Assembly (NCBI RefSeq): GCF_016125575.1
Contig: NZ_WGLM01000004.1
Location: forward strand, 684,501 to 748,500
Length of the DNA: 64,000 nucleotides
From: Limimaricola sp.
Lineage (GTDB): Bacteria; Pseudomonadota; Alphaproteobacteria; Rhodobacterales; Rhodobacteraceae
Direction of reading: 5' to 3'
Part shown: positions 15,312-23,653 of the stretch, one piece after another
Layout of the letters: each line of letters opens with the position of its first letter
Numbering within the stretch: the first letter of the stretch is position 1
Notes under the pieces: generated by a model
What the model was told of the DNA's origin: nothing
Databases searched by the model: none
Seen by the model: the letters and a program-made list of their open reading frames with translations, nothing else
Made by a program: the position numbers and the translations under genes

Positions 15312-18104
15312 ATGAGCCATTTCGGCAAGGGGTGCCACCTGCACCTGATCGACGGATCGGCGTTCATCTTTCGCGCCTACCACGCGCTGCCGCCGCTTAC
15401 GCGCAAGTCCGACGGGCTGCCGGTGGGGGCTGTCGCCGGGTTCGTGAACCTGCTGCAGAAATACGTCGACGGCAATTCCGGCGCCGACCAGTCCACCCAT
15501 CTTGCCGTTGTCTTCGACTATTCCGGCAAATCCTTCCGCAATGAGATTTACGACCAGTACAAGGCGCATCGCCCGCCGGCGCCGGAGGATCTGGTCCCGC
15601 AATTCCCGCTGACGCGCGAAGCCACGCGCGCCTTCAACATCGCCTGCAAAGAGGTCGAGGGTTACGAGGCCGACGACATCATCGCCACGCTGGCCTGCCA
15701 GGCGCGTGAGGCGGGCGGCCGTGTGACCATCGTCAGTTCCGACAAGGACCTGATGCAATTGGTCGGTGACGGGGTCGAGATGCTGGACCCGATGAAGAAT
15801 CGCCGGATCGACCGCGATGGCGTGATCGAGAAATTCGGCGTTGGCCCCGAACGGGTGGTCGACGTACAGGCACTCGCTGGCGACGCGGTAGACAACGTGC
15901 CGGGCGCGCCGGGCATCGGATTGAAGACAGCAGCTCTTCTGATCAACGAGTTCGGGGATCTCGACACGCTGCTGGACCGCGCCGGGGAGGTCCCGCAGCC
16001 AAAGCGACGCGCCGCGCTGATCGAGAATGCCGAGAAGATCCGCCTGTCGCGGCAACTGGTCCAGCTTGACTGCCACATGCCACTGGATTTCACCCTCGAC
16101 GATCTGGAGATCCGCGATCCCGACCCCGACACCTTGTTGGGTTTTCTCGCCCGGATGGAGTTTCGCACGATATCCAAGCGTGTCGCCGAAAAGCTGGGCG
16201 TCGAACCCCCGGTCGTGACGGAGGCGCCCGAGGCCGAAGCCGAGCAGGCCACCGCCGTGCCTTTCGATCATGACGCCTACGAGGCCGTGCGCGATGCCGC
16301 TGCGCTGCAGGTCTGGATCGACCGCATCCGCGCGCGTGGTCATGTCGCCGTCGATACGGAAACCACCTCGCTTGACGAGATGCAGGCCGATCTGGTGGGT
16401 ATCTCGCTTTGCGTCGAGGCGGGGCAGGCTTGCTACGTTCCGCTTGGGCACCGTGCCGAAGAGGGCGAGGGCCTGTTTGGCTCGGACAAGCTGGCCGAGG
16501 GGCAGTTGAGCCTTGACGAGGCGCTGAACCTCTTGAGGCCGGTTCTGGAGGACGAAAGCATCCTCAAGATCGGCCAGAACATGAAATACGACGCCAAGAT
16601 CTTTGCCCGCCACGGGGTCAAGGTGGCACCGATCGACGACACGATGCTGATGTCCTACGCGATGTTCGGCGGGCTGCATAACCACGGAATGGATCTGCTG
16701 AGCGAGCAGTACCTTGGTCACGTGCCGATCCCGATCAAGGAGCTGCTGGGCAGCGGCAAGGCGCAGATCACCTTCGATCGTGTGCCGGTGGACAAGGCCG
16801 TGCGCTATGCCGCCGAGGATGCCGACATCACGCTGCGGCTTTGGCAGGCGTTCAAGCCTCAGTTGCACCGCAAACAGGTCACAACCGTTTACGAGACGCT
16901 GGAACGCCCGCTGGTGCCGGTGCTGGCCGAGATGGAGATGGCCGGGATCAAGGTTGACCGCGACACGCTCAGCCGGATGTCCAATGCCTTTGCGCAGAAG
17001 ATGGCCCAACTCGAGGACGAGATTCAGGAAGTGGCGGGGCGCAAGTTCAACGTCGGTTCGCCCAAGCAGCTGGGCGAGATCCTGTTCGACGAGTTGAAAC
17101 TGCCCGGCGGCTCCAAGGGCAAGACCGGCGCATGGGGCACTGGCGCGGATGTGCTGGAGGACCTTGCAACCGAACACAAACTGCCCGGACTGATCCTTGA
17201 CTGGCGGCAACTGGCCAAGCTGAAATCCACCTATACCGATGCGCTGCAGACCCACATCAACCCCGAAACCGGGCGGGTGCATACGTCTTATTCCATCGCA
17301 GGGGCCAATACCGGGCGGCTGGCCTCCACCGATCCGAACCTGCAGAACATCCCCGTGCGCAGCGAAGAGGGCCGCCGGATCCGCGAGGCTTTCGTGGCCG
17401 ATGCGGGCAAGATGCTGGTCAGCCTCGACTATAGCCAGATCGAATTGCGCATCCTTGCCCATGTCGCCGACATCGCGGCGTTGAAACAGGCGTTCCGCGA
17501 CGGGCTGGACATCCACGCGATGACCGCGTCAGAGATGTTCGACGTGCCACTGGATCAGATGACGCCGGATATCCGGCGACAGGCCAAGGCGATCAACTTC
17601 GGCGTGATCTACGGCATTTCCGGCTTTGGCCTTGCGCGCAACCTGCGGATCCCGCGCGAGCAGGCGCAGGGATTCATCGACCGCTATTTCGAACGGTTCC
17701 CGGGTATCCGGACCTACATGGACGACACGGTGAAGTTCGCCAAGGACAAGGGCTATGTCCAAACGCTCTTCGGCCGCAAGATCCACACGCCCGAGATCAA
17801 CGCCAAGGGCCCCGGTGCCGGCTTTGCCCGCCGTGCCGCGATCAACGCGCCGATCCAGGGCACCGCGGCAGACGTGATCCGCCGTGCGATGGTCCGCATG
17901 CCGGCTGCTATCGACGGGCTACCGGCGAAGATGCTGCTGCAGGTCCATGACGAGCTTGTCTTCGAGGTTGCCGAGGATGCCGTCGACAAGCTGATCAAGG
18001 CCGCCCGCGACGTGATGGAAGGGGCGGCCGACCCCGCCGTCCACCTTGATGTCACGCTCAGCGTCGATGCCGGGCAAGGCCGCAACTGGGCCGAGGCGCA
18101 TTGA
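15312..18104 (+). CDS. polA: DNA polymerase I
   Basis: A 930-residue three-domain enzyme of replication and repair. The 5'-3' exonuclease (about residues 10-290) starts LHLIDGSAFIFRAYHALPPL and has EADDIIATLA and SSDKDLMQLV. The 3'-5' proofreading domain (about 330-520) keeps the active-site carboxylates in AVDTETTSLD (Asp348, Glu350), so proofreading is probably intact. The polymerase domain has motif A LDYSQIELR (about 705-712), motif B RRQAKAINFGVIYG (about 755) and motif C QVHDELVFE (about 877). AGGGGCGGGG precedes the ATG at 15312; an in-frame extension to 15138 overlaps the zinc-finger gene and is not used. Confidence 0.98.
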   Translation: MSHFGKGCHLHLIDGSAFIFRAYHALPPLTRKSDGLPVGAVAGFVNLLQKYVDGNSGADQSTHLAVVFDYSGKSFRNEIYDQYKAHRPPAPEDLVPQFPLTREATRAFNIACKEVEGYEADDIIATLACQAREAGGRVTIVSSDKDLMQLVGDGVEMLDPMKNRRIDRDGVIEKFGVGPERVVDVQALAGDAVDNVPGAPGIGLKTAALLINEFGDLDTLLDRAGEVPQPKRRAALIENAEKIRLSRQLVQLDCHMPLDFTLDDLEIRDPDPDTLLGFLARMEFRTISKRVAEKLGVEPPVVTEAPEAEAEQATAVPFDHDAYEAVRDAAALQVWIDRIRARGHVAVDTETTSLDEMQADLVGISLCVEAGQACYVPLGHRAEEGEGLFGSDKLAEGQLSLDEALNLLRPVLEDESILKIGQNMKYDAKIFARHGVKVAPIDDTMLMSYAMFGGLHNHGMDLLSEQYLGHVPIPIKELLGSGKAQITFDRVPVDKAVRYAAEDADITLRLWQAFKPQLHRKQVTTVYETLERPLVPVLAEMEMAGIKVDRDTLSRMSNAFAQKMAQLEDEIQEVAGRKFNVGSPKQLGEILFDELKLPGGSKGKTGAWGTGADVLEDLATEHKLPGLILDWRQLAKLKSTYTDALQTHINPETGRVHTSYSIAGANTGRLASTDPNLQNIPVRSEEGRRIREAFVADAGKMLVSLDYSQIELRILAHVADIAALKQAFRDGLDIHAMTASEMFDVPLDQMTPDIRRQAKAINFGVIYGISGFGLARNLRIPREQAQGFIDRYFERFPGIRTYMDDTVKFAKDKGYVQTLFGRKIHTPEINAKGPGAGFARRAAINAPIQGTAADVIRRAMVRMPAAIDGLPAKMLLQVHDELVFEVAEDAVDKLIKAARDVMEGAADPAVHLDVTLSVDAGQGRNWAEAH

Positions 18105-18135
18105 GGGCGACACGCGGCAAGTTCCCGCAACGAAA

Positions 18136-18166
18136 CGGGGCGCGAAGGCATGGCCCCCGCGCCCCG
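18136..18166. terminator. hairpin between convergent polA and hsp20
   Basis: A 9-bp perfect stem, CGGGGCGCG with CGCGCCCCG, around a 13-base loop. It lies 32 bases after the polA stop codon and 23 bases beyond the stop codon of the convergent hsp20 gene. On the minus strand it is followed by TTTCGTT; there is no strong T-run on either strand, so it may be a weak bidirectional terminator. Confidence 0.5.
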
Positions 18167-18188
18167 ATCACTCGCAGTTTCAGCCGGT

Positions 18189-18656
18189 TCAGTTAACGGC
18201 CTTGCCCTCGACAAGGTTGGTGTCGCTGACCGGCGCCTTGGCAATTTCGATCCGGCGCGGTTTCAGCGCCTCGGGCACTTCACGCACGAGGTCGATATGC
18301 AGCATGCCGTCGATATGGCTGGCGCCCGTCACGCGGACGTGGTCGGCCAGCTGGAACCGGCGTTCGAAGGCGCGGGTGGCGATGCCGCGATGCAGGAACT
18401 TGCGGCCTTCATCTTCTTCGGCCTTGCGGGCCGAGACGATCAGCGCATTTTCCCGCACTTCGACGTTCAGCTCGGTCTCCGAAAAGCCGGCGACGGCGAT
18501 CGAGATGCGCCAGGCATCGTCGGCAGTCTTTTCGATATTGTAGGGCGGGTAGCTTTGCGCGGCGGTGTCGCTGTTAAGCGCCCGGTCCATCAGGTCGGCG
18601 ATCTGGTCGAAGCCGACGGTGGCGCGGTAAAGCGGTGTCAGGTCAAAGGTACGCAT
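18189..18656 (-). CDS. ibpA: IbpA-like small heat-shock protein Hsp20
   Basis: A 155-residue holdase chaperone. The N terminus MRTFDLTPLYRATVGFDQIA closely matches the IbpA/IbpB start. The alpha-crystallin domain (about residues 35-125) has IAVAGFSETELNVEVREN and the terminal ALKPRRIEI with the I-x-I motif. An earlier ATG at 18665 overlaps the ribosome binding site AAAGGA, while the ATG at 18656 lies eight bases after it and gives the family N terminus, so 18656 is the start. Upstream are a ROSE-like leader and a candidate heat-shock promoter. Confidence 0.95.
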   Translation of the reverse strand: MRTFDLTPLYRATVGFDQIADLMDRALNSDTAAQSYPPYNIEKTADDAWRISIAVAGFSETELNVEVRENALIVSARKAEEDEGRKFLHRGIATRAFERRFQLADHVRVTGASHIDGMLHIDLVREVPEALKPRRIEIAKAPVSDTNLVEGKAVN

Positions 18657-18742
18657 CAGTGTCATCCTTTCAGAAGCGATAACGATAGGCGCCCTCCCGT
18701 TGCGGGACAGGCAGTGAACGGAACCCGGCTTGCGGCGTTCCG
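18657..18742 (-). promoter_or_regulatory. candidate ROSE-like RNA thermometer in the hsp20 leader
   Basis: The predicted leader holds a stem GGAAC/GTTCC (18741-18737 with 18724-18720) and a small hairpin CCCG-CAA-CGGG (18706-18696). Next to the gene is UCGCU (18679-18675) facing the ribosome binding site AAAGGA (18670-18665). A U(U/C)GCU element opposite AGGA just before a small heat-shock gene is the core of ROSE thermometers in alphaproteobacteria. Folding was not computed. Confidence 0.6.
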
Positions 18743-18748
18743 ATGCAA

Positions 18749-18780
18749 ATTATCTGGGAAAGTCGTCGCGCGGTTTCAAG
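18749..18780 (-). promoter_or_regulatory. candidate RpoH (sigma32) promoter of hsp20
   Basis: On the minus strand CTTGAAA (18780-18774) is followed after 15 bases by CCCAGATAAT (18758-18749). This resembles the heat-shock consensus CTTGAAA-N13-15-CCCCATNT. It overlaps the last codon of the upstream protease gene, so the hsp20 transcript would begin just beyond that gene. Confidence 0.6.
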
Positions 18781-19600
18781 ACCCGTCCGGACGCACGAAC
18801 CTTGCGCCGGTCTGGCCACGCTGGCCCGGCGCCAGAACCCGCACTTGCGGTGGTGCGCCGCCACCGAACAGCGTTGTTTCCGCCGCCATCTGGGCGCGGA
18901 TCGCGGCCATTGGTGCGTCTAGTTCGGTGCCCAGCGCCACAGGCTTGCCGTCCATCTCGGCCTTGGCCGAGACCACCGAAACGATCTGCCGTACGCCGCC
19001 TTCCATGCTGAAGATCGGTGCACCGGACGATCCGAAATCGACATCGCAACTCAGCACCAGCACGCCGTGGTCTTCGCCAAGGATCGCGCAGGTCTGCTGC
19101 ATCGAAGGCGCTTCGGCCCGGTTGAGCGCGTAGGACACGACACCAACTGACGGCCCCGAGGTTTCCGTGCTGCCGACGGGGAAAGGAAGCAGCGAGGGCA
19201 GTCGGATCGGATGTTCAAGCTTGAGGATCGCAAGGTCATGGCGCGCATTCTCGGCCGTCACCCGCGCGGCCTGACGATAAGACGGATCCGGCACGGCCTG
19301 CCGCACCATCCGTTCGGCAAGGGCCCTGCCGTCACGCAGGCCCGCACGAAAGACGATTGATGTCGGGTCCACCGGTTTGCCCGTTATTCTGTCGAACAGG
19401 CAATGCGCCGCTGTCAGCACCTCGTCCGGGGCGATCAGGGTCGCCGTGCAAAAGGCCGTGCCGGCGATATCCAGCCGGCCCACCGCCTCCCAGCCACGGC
19501 TGTCATCGCCGGTGCGAAAGCTTCGCAGCGCCGAATCCTGCGCTGTTGCGCCGCCAGCCCCCGCAAGGGCCATCACCAGTCCCCAGATTGCACCCCGCAT
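18776..19600 (-). CDS. secreted trypsin-like serine protease
   Basis: A 274-residue protein with a signal peptide (WGLVMALAGAGGATA, cleavage near residue 21). The chymotrypsin-fold catalytic triad is visible: His in LTAAHC, Asp in ARHDLAIL and Ser in DFGSSGAPIF. Two cysteines flank the histidine region, and others follow at about 170 and 185. No PDZ or membrane anchor is present, so it is a periplasmic or exported protease rather than a DegP type. It lies upstream of hsp20 on the same strand, and both may concern protein quality control, although they appear to have separate promoters. Confidence 0.92.
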   Translation of the reverse strand: MRGAIWGLVMALAGAGGATAQDSALRSFRTGDDSRGWEAVGRLDIAGTAFCTATLIAPDEVLTAAHCLFDRITGKPVDPTSIVFRAGLRDGRALAERMVRQAVPDPSYRQAARVTAENARHDLAILKLEHPIRLPSLLPFPVGSTETSGPSVGVVSYALNRAEAPSMQQTCAILGEDHGVLVLSCDVDFGSSGAPIFSMEGGVRQIVSVVSAKAEMDGKPVALGTELDAPMAAIRAQMAAETTLFGGGAPPQVRVLAPGQRGQTGARFVRPDGS

Positions 19601-19659
19601 CCTGCCTCCTGCTGCGGCTTTTCGCGATCATCGCAAGGGGCTGCGGCAAAAATGGGGCG

Positions 19660-20952
19660 TCAGGCCGGCTTCTGCAGTGCCGGGGGCCGCGGTCCGCCGG
19701 TCGCCCAGTCCAGCAGTTCCACCGTGTGCACCACTGGCACCTCGGTACCGCCGCCGATCTGCATCATGCATCCGATGTTTCCGGCAGCGATGATGTCGGG
19801 CTTGACCGCCTCCAGCGTACTGACCTTGCGCGCCTTCAACTGCCCCGAGATTTCCGGCTGCATCAGGTTATACGTCCCGGCCGAGCCGCAGCAAAGATGC
19901 GGATCTGCCGGCTCCAGCACGGTAAAGCCGGCGCGTTTCAGCAGGTCTTTCGGCAGTGTCTTGATCTGCTGGCCATGCTGGAGCGAGCAGGCGGCGTGAT
20001 AGGCCACGCGCAGGTCCTTGGGCCCGCCTTCGGGCAGGTCCAGCTTGGCCAGCACTTCGGAGACATCCCGCGCGATGGCCGAGACCCGCGCTGCGTCGTA
20101 CGCAAGCGGGTCGTTGCGGAACATGTGGCCGTAATCCTTCACCGTCGTGCCGCAGCCCGAGGTGTTGATCACGATGGCATCCAGCCCGGCACCGTCCATT
20201 TCGGCGACCCAGGCGCGGATGTTCTTGGCGGCCGTGGCGTGGGCCTCGGACTCTTTTCCCATGTGATGGGTCAGCGCGCCGCAGCAACCCGCGCCTCGCG
20301 CGACCACAACCTCGCAGCCGGCCCGCGTCAGCAGCCTGATCGTGGCATCGTTGATATCGGTGTTCAGCGCGCGTTGCGCGCAGCCGGTCATCAGCGCGAC
20401 GCGCATCTTGCGGGGGCCCTTGGCGGGAAAGGTCTGCGGATCATCGTTGCGGCTGACCGGCGGGATCACCTTGGGGGCCATCTCCAGCATGGCGCGCAGG
20501 CGCGGGTCCGGCATCAGCCGGGCAAAGGGGCGGCCGATCTTGGCGGCCAGCAGGGCTAGCCGGAACCGCCCCGGATAGGGCAGGATCCGCGCCAGAACCC
20601 AGCGCAGCGCCCGGTCCTGCCACGGCCGGTCATAGCGTTTCTCGATATAGGCGCGGGCATGGTCGACAAGGTGCATGTAATGCACGCCGGACGGGCAGGT
20701 TGTCATGCAGGCAAGGCAGGACAGGCATCGGTCGATGTGCTTGACCGTGGTGGCATCGGGCACCCTGCCGTTCTCGAGCATGTCCTTGATCAGGTAAATG
20801 CGGCCCCGCGGGCTGTCCAACTCGTCGCCCAGCACCTGGTAGGTCGGGCAGGTCGCGGTGCAGAAACCGCAATGCACACAGGCGCGCAGGATCTGGTTGG
20901 CACGCGCCGTGCCGGGGTCCTGCAACTGTTCGGGGGTGAAGGTCGTCTGCAT
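19660..20952 (-). CDS. glcF: glycolate oxidase iron-sulfur subunit
   Basis: A 430-residue protein. Two ferredoxin-type [4Fe-4S] motifs lie near the N terminus, CVHCGFCTATCP (about residues 25-36) and CLSCLACMTTCP (about 76-87). Two CCG-type domains follow, with RGAGCCGALTHHMG and HLCCGSAGTYN. It passes electrons from the FAD subunits GlcD and GlcE to the quinone pool during oxidation of glycolate to glyoxylate. The start codon overlaps the glcE stop codon (TGATG), so it is the last gene of glcDEF. Confidence 0.97.
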   Translation of the reverse strand: MQTTFTPEQLQDPGTARANQILRACVHCGFCTATCPTYQVLGDELDSPRGRIYLIKDMLENGRVPDATTVKHIDRCLSCLACMTTCPSGVHYMHLVDHARAYIEKRYDRPWQDRALRWVLARILPYPGRFRLALLAAKIGRPFARLMPDPRLRAMLEMAPKVIPPVSRNDDPQTFPAKGPRKMRVALMTGCAQRALNTDINDATIRLLTRAGCEVVVARGAGCCGALTHHMGKESEAHATAAKNIRAWVAEMDGAGLDAIVINTSGCGTTVKDYGHMFRNDPLAYDAARVSAIARDVSEVLAKLDLPEGGPKDLRVAYHAACSLQHGQQIKTLPKDLLKRAGFTVLEPADPHLCCGSAGTYNLMQPEISGQLKARKVSTLEAVKPDIIAAGNIGCMMQIGGGTEVPVVHTVELLDWATGGPRPPALQKPA

Positions 20953-22067
20953 CAGAGCATGATCCCGGGGTTGAGAATGCCGCGCGGATCGAACCGCGCG
21001 CGCAGGCCTGCAGAAAGGGCTGCGACGGCAGGCGCTTCGGGTTGAAACGACGCCAGCGCACTGCGTGTCTCGGTACTGGCGCGGATCAGCGTGGCATGGC
21101 CGGGGAAGGCGCCGAGGCGGCCGCGCAGGTCGGTCCCTTCCGGCACCAGCGCCCAGATCAGGCCCCCGGCCCAGTCAAAGCGCAGGGCGCTGGCCTGCAA
21201 CCGCGCGGCGATGGCGGGCGCGTCGCTTGGCGTCACCGAAAGCCTCCAGACGTCGCCTTGCCGCTTGGCGAAGGCCGTGACATCACGGATCGCCGTCCAG
21301 CGCGCCGCCACCCGTGTCTTGTCCACCTCGATCTCTGAAGCGCCGAACGCCGCGAGTGCCTCGGCCAGTCGCCCGGCGCGGTAAGCGACGGATGTGGCGA
21401 ACCCCTCCAGCCGCAGCGCCGTTTCGCCCGTTTCAGGGTCATGCGCCGCGCCCGTCACTTCAAAGGGGGACCCCATCGCGGCAGCCATGGCCGCAACCGC
21501 ACGATCAATCTCCAAATCTCGCAGGATCACGGTTGCCGTCTGTTCGACCGCCGGCAGCACCTTGAAGGCGACTTCGGTCAGCACGCCAAGGCTGCCATGC
21601 GCGCCCGCCATCAGCCGGACAAGGTCATAGCCGGTGACGTTCTTCATCACCCGCCCGCCGTTCTTGATGATGTTGCCCGCGCCGTCGACGAACCGCACGC
21701 CCAGCATGAAATCGCGCGCCGCCCCCACGGCAATGCGCCGCGGCCCGGAATTGTTCATCGCCGCCACAGCGCCGATGGTCGGCCTGCCCTTGGTGCCCAG
21801 AAGCGCCCGGTGGTCCATCGGCTCGAAGGGCAGCCGCTGGCCCTCGAAGGCCAGCGCCGCCTCGACATCCTCCAGCAATGTGCCCGCCTGCGCCACCAGG
21901 GTCAGGGCCCCCGGTTCGTAAAGGGTGATGCCGCTCAGCCCGGCGGTCTCCAGCACCTCGCCGGTCACCGGCCTGCCGATGGGCCGTGTGCCGCCGCCGG
22001 CGATGCGCAGCGGCCCGCGCGCATCGCGGACCACCTCTGCCAGTTCCTGTTCCGTCCGGGGTCTCAT
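20952..22067 (-). CDS. glcE: glycolate oxidase FAD-binding subunit GlcE
   Basis: A 371-residue flavoprotein subunit. The FAD_binding_4 domain occupies about the first 170 residues, with LRIAGGGTRPIG, ALTLVAQAGTLLEDVEAALA and MNNSGPRRIAVGAARD. The start is the ATG at 22067 with AGGG upstream. A longer frame to 22142 would read through a dispersed repeat and is rejected. GlcE pairs with GlcD in the glycolate oxidase complex. Confidence 0.95.
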   Translation of the reverse strand: MRPRTEQELAEVVRDARGPLRIAGGGTRPIGRPVTGEVLETAGLSGITLYEPGALTLVAQAGTLLEDVEAALAFEGQRLPFEPMDHRALLGTKGRPTIGAVAAMNNSGPRRIAVGAARDFMLGVRFVDGAGNIIKNGGRVMKNVTGYDLVRLMAGAHGSLGVLTEVAFKVLPAVEQTATVILRDLEIDRAVAAMAAAMGSPFEVTGAAHDPETGETALRLEGFATSVAYRAGRLAEALAAFGASEIEVDKTRVAARWTAIRDVTAFAKRQGDVWRLSVTPSDAPAIAARLQASALRFDWAGGLIWALVPEGTDLRGRLGAFPGHATLIRASTETRSALASFQPEAPAVAALSAGLRARFDPRGILNPGIML

Positions 22068-22074
22068 CGGCCCT

Positions 22075-22139
22075 GCCTTTGCCTTGCAAATATCCTCGGG
22101 GGGAGGCCCCGCAAGGGGCCGGGGGGCAGACAGCCCCCC
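22075..22139 (-). repeat. dispersed hairpin-ATTT repeat, copy B
   Basis: Read on the minus strand, a hairpin GGGGGGCTG/CAGCCCCCC-like pair and a second stem GGCCCC-TTGC-GGGGCC are followed by CCGAGGATATTTGC and AAGGCAAAGGC. It fills the space between the glcD stop codon and the glcE start. Its tail is nearly identical to that of copy C. Confidence 0.7.
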
Positions 22140-22148
22140 CACCGCCGC

Positions 22149-23588
22149 CTATGCCGCCACCTGCCGCCGCTCCGCGCTTGACGCCAATGGAAAGACCTTG
22201 GCGGGGTTGAGCAACCATTTCGGATCGAAAACGTCCTTCACCGCCATCTGCGCCTCGAGGTCCGCGGGCGTGAACTGCACTGTCATCAGGTCGCGTTTCT
22301 CGATGCCCACGCCATGCTCGCCGGTCAGGCAGCCGCCTACCTCGACGCAGAGCGTCAGGATGTCGGCGCCTAGCGCCTCGGCCTTTTCCAGATCGCCCGG
22401 CGTGTTGGCGTTGTAGAGGATCAGCGGGTGCATGTTGCCGTCGCCGGCGTGAAAGACATTGGCCACACCCAGCCCGTAACCGGCCGTCATCTCGCCGATC
22501 CGGCGCAGGACATAGGGCAGTTCCGACACCGGGATCGTGCCGTCGAGGCAGATGTAGTCGTTGATCTGGCCCATCGCGCCGAAGGCCGACTTGCGCCCCA
22601 GCCAGATTTTCTTGGCCTCGTCCTCGGACTGGCTCTCGCGCAGTTCCACAGGGTTGTGGGTGCGCGCGATCTTCTTGATCAGGGCCAGCTGCTCGTCGAT
22701 CTCGGCGGGCGCGCCCTCGACCTCGACGATCAGCAGCGCCTCGCACATCGGGTATCCGGCATGGGCGAAGGCCTCGGTCGCCTCGATGCAGGGGCGGTCC
22801 ATGAACTCGATCGCCACCGGCAGGACGCCCGCCTTGATGATGTCGCTGACGCAGGCGCCGGCCACCTCGTTGCTGTCAAAGCCGATCAGCACCGGGCGCG
22901 CGCCCTCGGGCTTGGGCAGGATGCGCAGCGTGGCTTCCGTCACCACGCCCAGTTGCCCTTCCGAGCCGCAGATCACGCCCAGCAGGTCCAGCCCGCCCGC
23001 ATCAAGGTGCGCGCCGCCGATCTCGACCACGGTGCCGTCCATCTGCACCAGCGTGACACCCAGCAGGTTGTTCGTGGTCACGCCGTATTTCAGGCAATGC
23101 GCGCCGCCGGAATTCATCGCGATGTTGCCGGCAATGGCGCAGGCCAGCTGGCTGGACGGGTCGGGCGCGTAGAAGAACCCGTCGGCCTCCACCGCACCGG
23201 TGACAGAGAGGTTCGTGCGCCCGGTCTGCACCCGGATCACGCGATTTGGGTAGTCGGTTTCGATGACGGCGTTCATCCGGGCGATGCCAAGGATCACGCT
23301 GTCAGCCGTAGGCAAGGCCCCTCCCGCCAGCGACGTGCCTGATCCGCGCGGCACAACCGGCACGCCCATCTCGTGGCAGATCTTCAGCGCGGCCGAAACC
23401 TCGGCCGTCGAAGCGGGCAGGATCGCGCAGAGCGGGGCACAACGATAGGCAGACAAGCCGTCGCATTCGTAAGCACGTGTCTCGGCCGGGTCGTCGATCA
23501 CGGCATTTGCGGGAAGCACCTCGCGCAGGCGGGCGACCAGCGCAGCCTTGCGGGCAAGGACGTCTTGGTTCGGAACCGGCATGTCCAT
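22149..23588 (-). CDS. glcD: glycolate oxidase FAD-linked subunit GlcD
   Basis: A 479-residue flavoprotein of the GlcD/D-lactate dehydrogenase family. The FAD_binding_4 domain has PVVPRGSGTSLAGGALP and NIAMNSGGAHCLKYG. The C-terminal FAD-oxidase domain has HAGDGNMHPLI and the end GGCLTGEHGVGIEKR, a family hallmark. The ATG at 23588 has GGGAGA upstream; a frame extending to 24254 overlaps the next gene and is not used. With glcE and glcF it forms a membrane-associated glycolate oxidase, useful for recovery of 2-phosphoglycolate carbon or for using algal glycolate. Confidence 0.97.
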   Translation of the reverse strand: MDMPVPNQDVLARKAALVARLREVLPANAVIDDPAETRAYECDGLSAYRCAPLCAILPASTAEVSAALKICHEMGVPVVPRGSGTSLAGGALPTADSVILGIARMNAVIETDYPNRVIRVQTGRTNLSVTGAVEADGFFYAPDPSSQLACAIAGNIAMNSGGAHCLKYGVTTNNLLGVTLVQMDGTVVEIGGAHLDAGGLDLLGVICGSEGQLGVVTEATLRILPKPEGARPVLIGFDSNEVAGACVSDIIKAGVLPVAIEFMDRPCIEATEAFAHAGYPMCEALLIVEVEGAPAEIDEQLALIKKIARTHNPVELRESQSEDEAKKIWLGRKSAFGAMGQINDYICLDGTIPVSELPYVLRRIGEMTAGYGLGVANVFHAGDGNMHPLILYNANTPGDLEKAEALGADILTLCVEVGGCLTGEHGVGIEKRDLMTVQFTPADLEAQMAVKDVFDPKWLLNPAKVFPLASSAERRQVAA

Positions 23589-23605
23589 GGGTGTTCTCCC
23601 TAGCG

Positions 23606-23643
23606 ATTGGTAAAGAAATATAACCAATAGCGCCAAAGGGCAA
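23606..23643 (-). promoter_or_regulatory. candidate promoter and dyad operator of glcDEF
   Basis: The inverted half-sites ATTGGT (23606-23611) and ACCAAT (23623-23628) are separated by 11 bases, 17 bases upstream of glcD. The half-sites are those of PdhR/GlcC-class GntR regulators, but their usual spacing is three bases. On the minus strand TTGCCC (23643-23638) is followed by an AT-rich TATATTTC at 23622-23615, a plausible -10 region within the dyad. Confidence 0.45.
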
Positions 23644-23653
23644 CTGGTTTCGC

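Noticed and set aside
15012-17516. An 834-residue open frame antisense to polA.
   Set aside because: It runs opposite to a complete DNA polymerase I gene, has low-complexity His/Gly/Arg-rich content and no recognisable motif; such shadows are common in GC-rich DNA.
18657-18665. Start of hsp20 at the ATG at 18665.
   Set aside because: This ATG overlaps the ribosome binding site; the ATG at 18656 has ideal spacing and the family N terminus.
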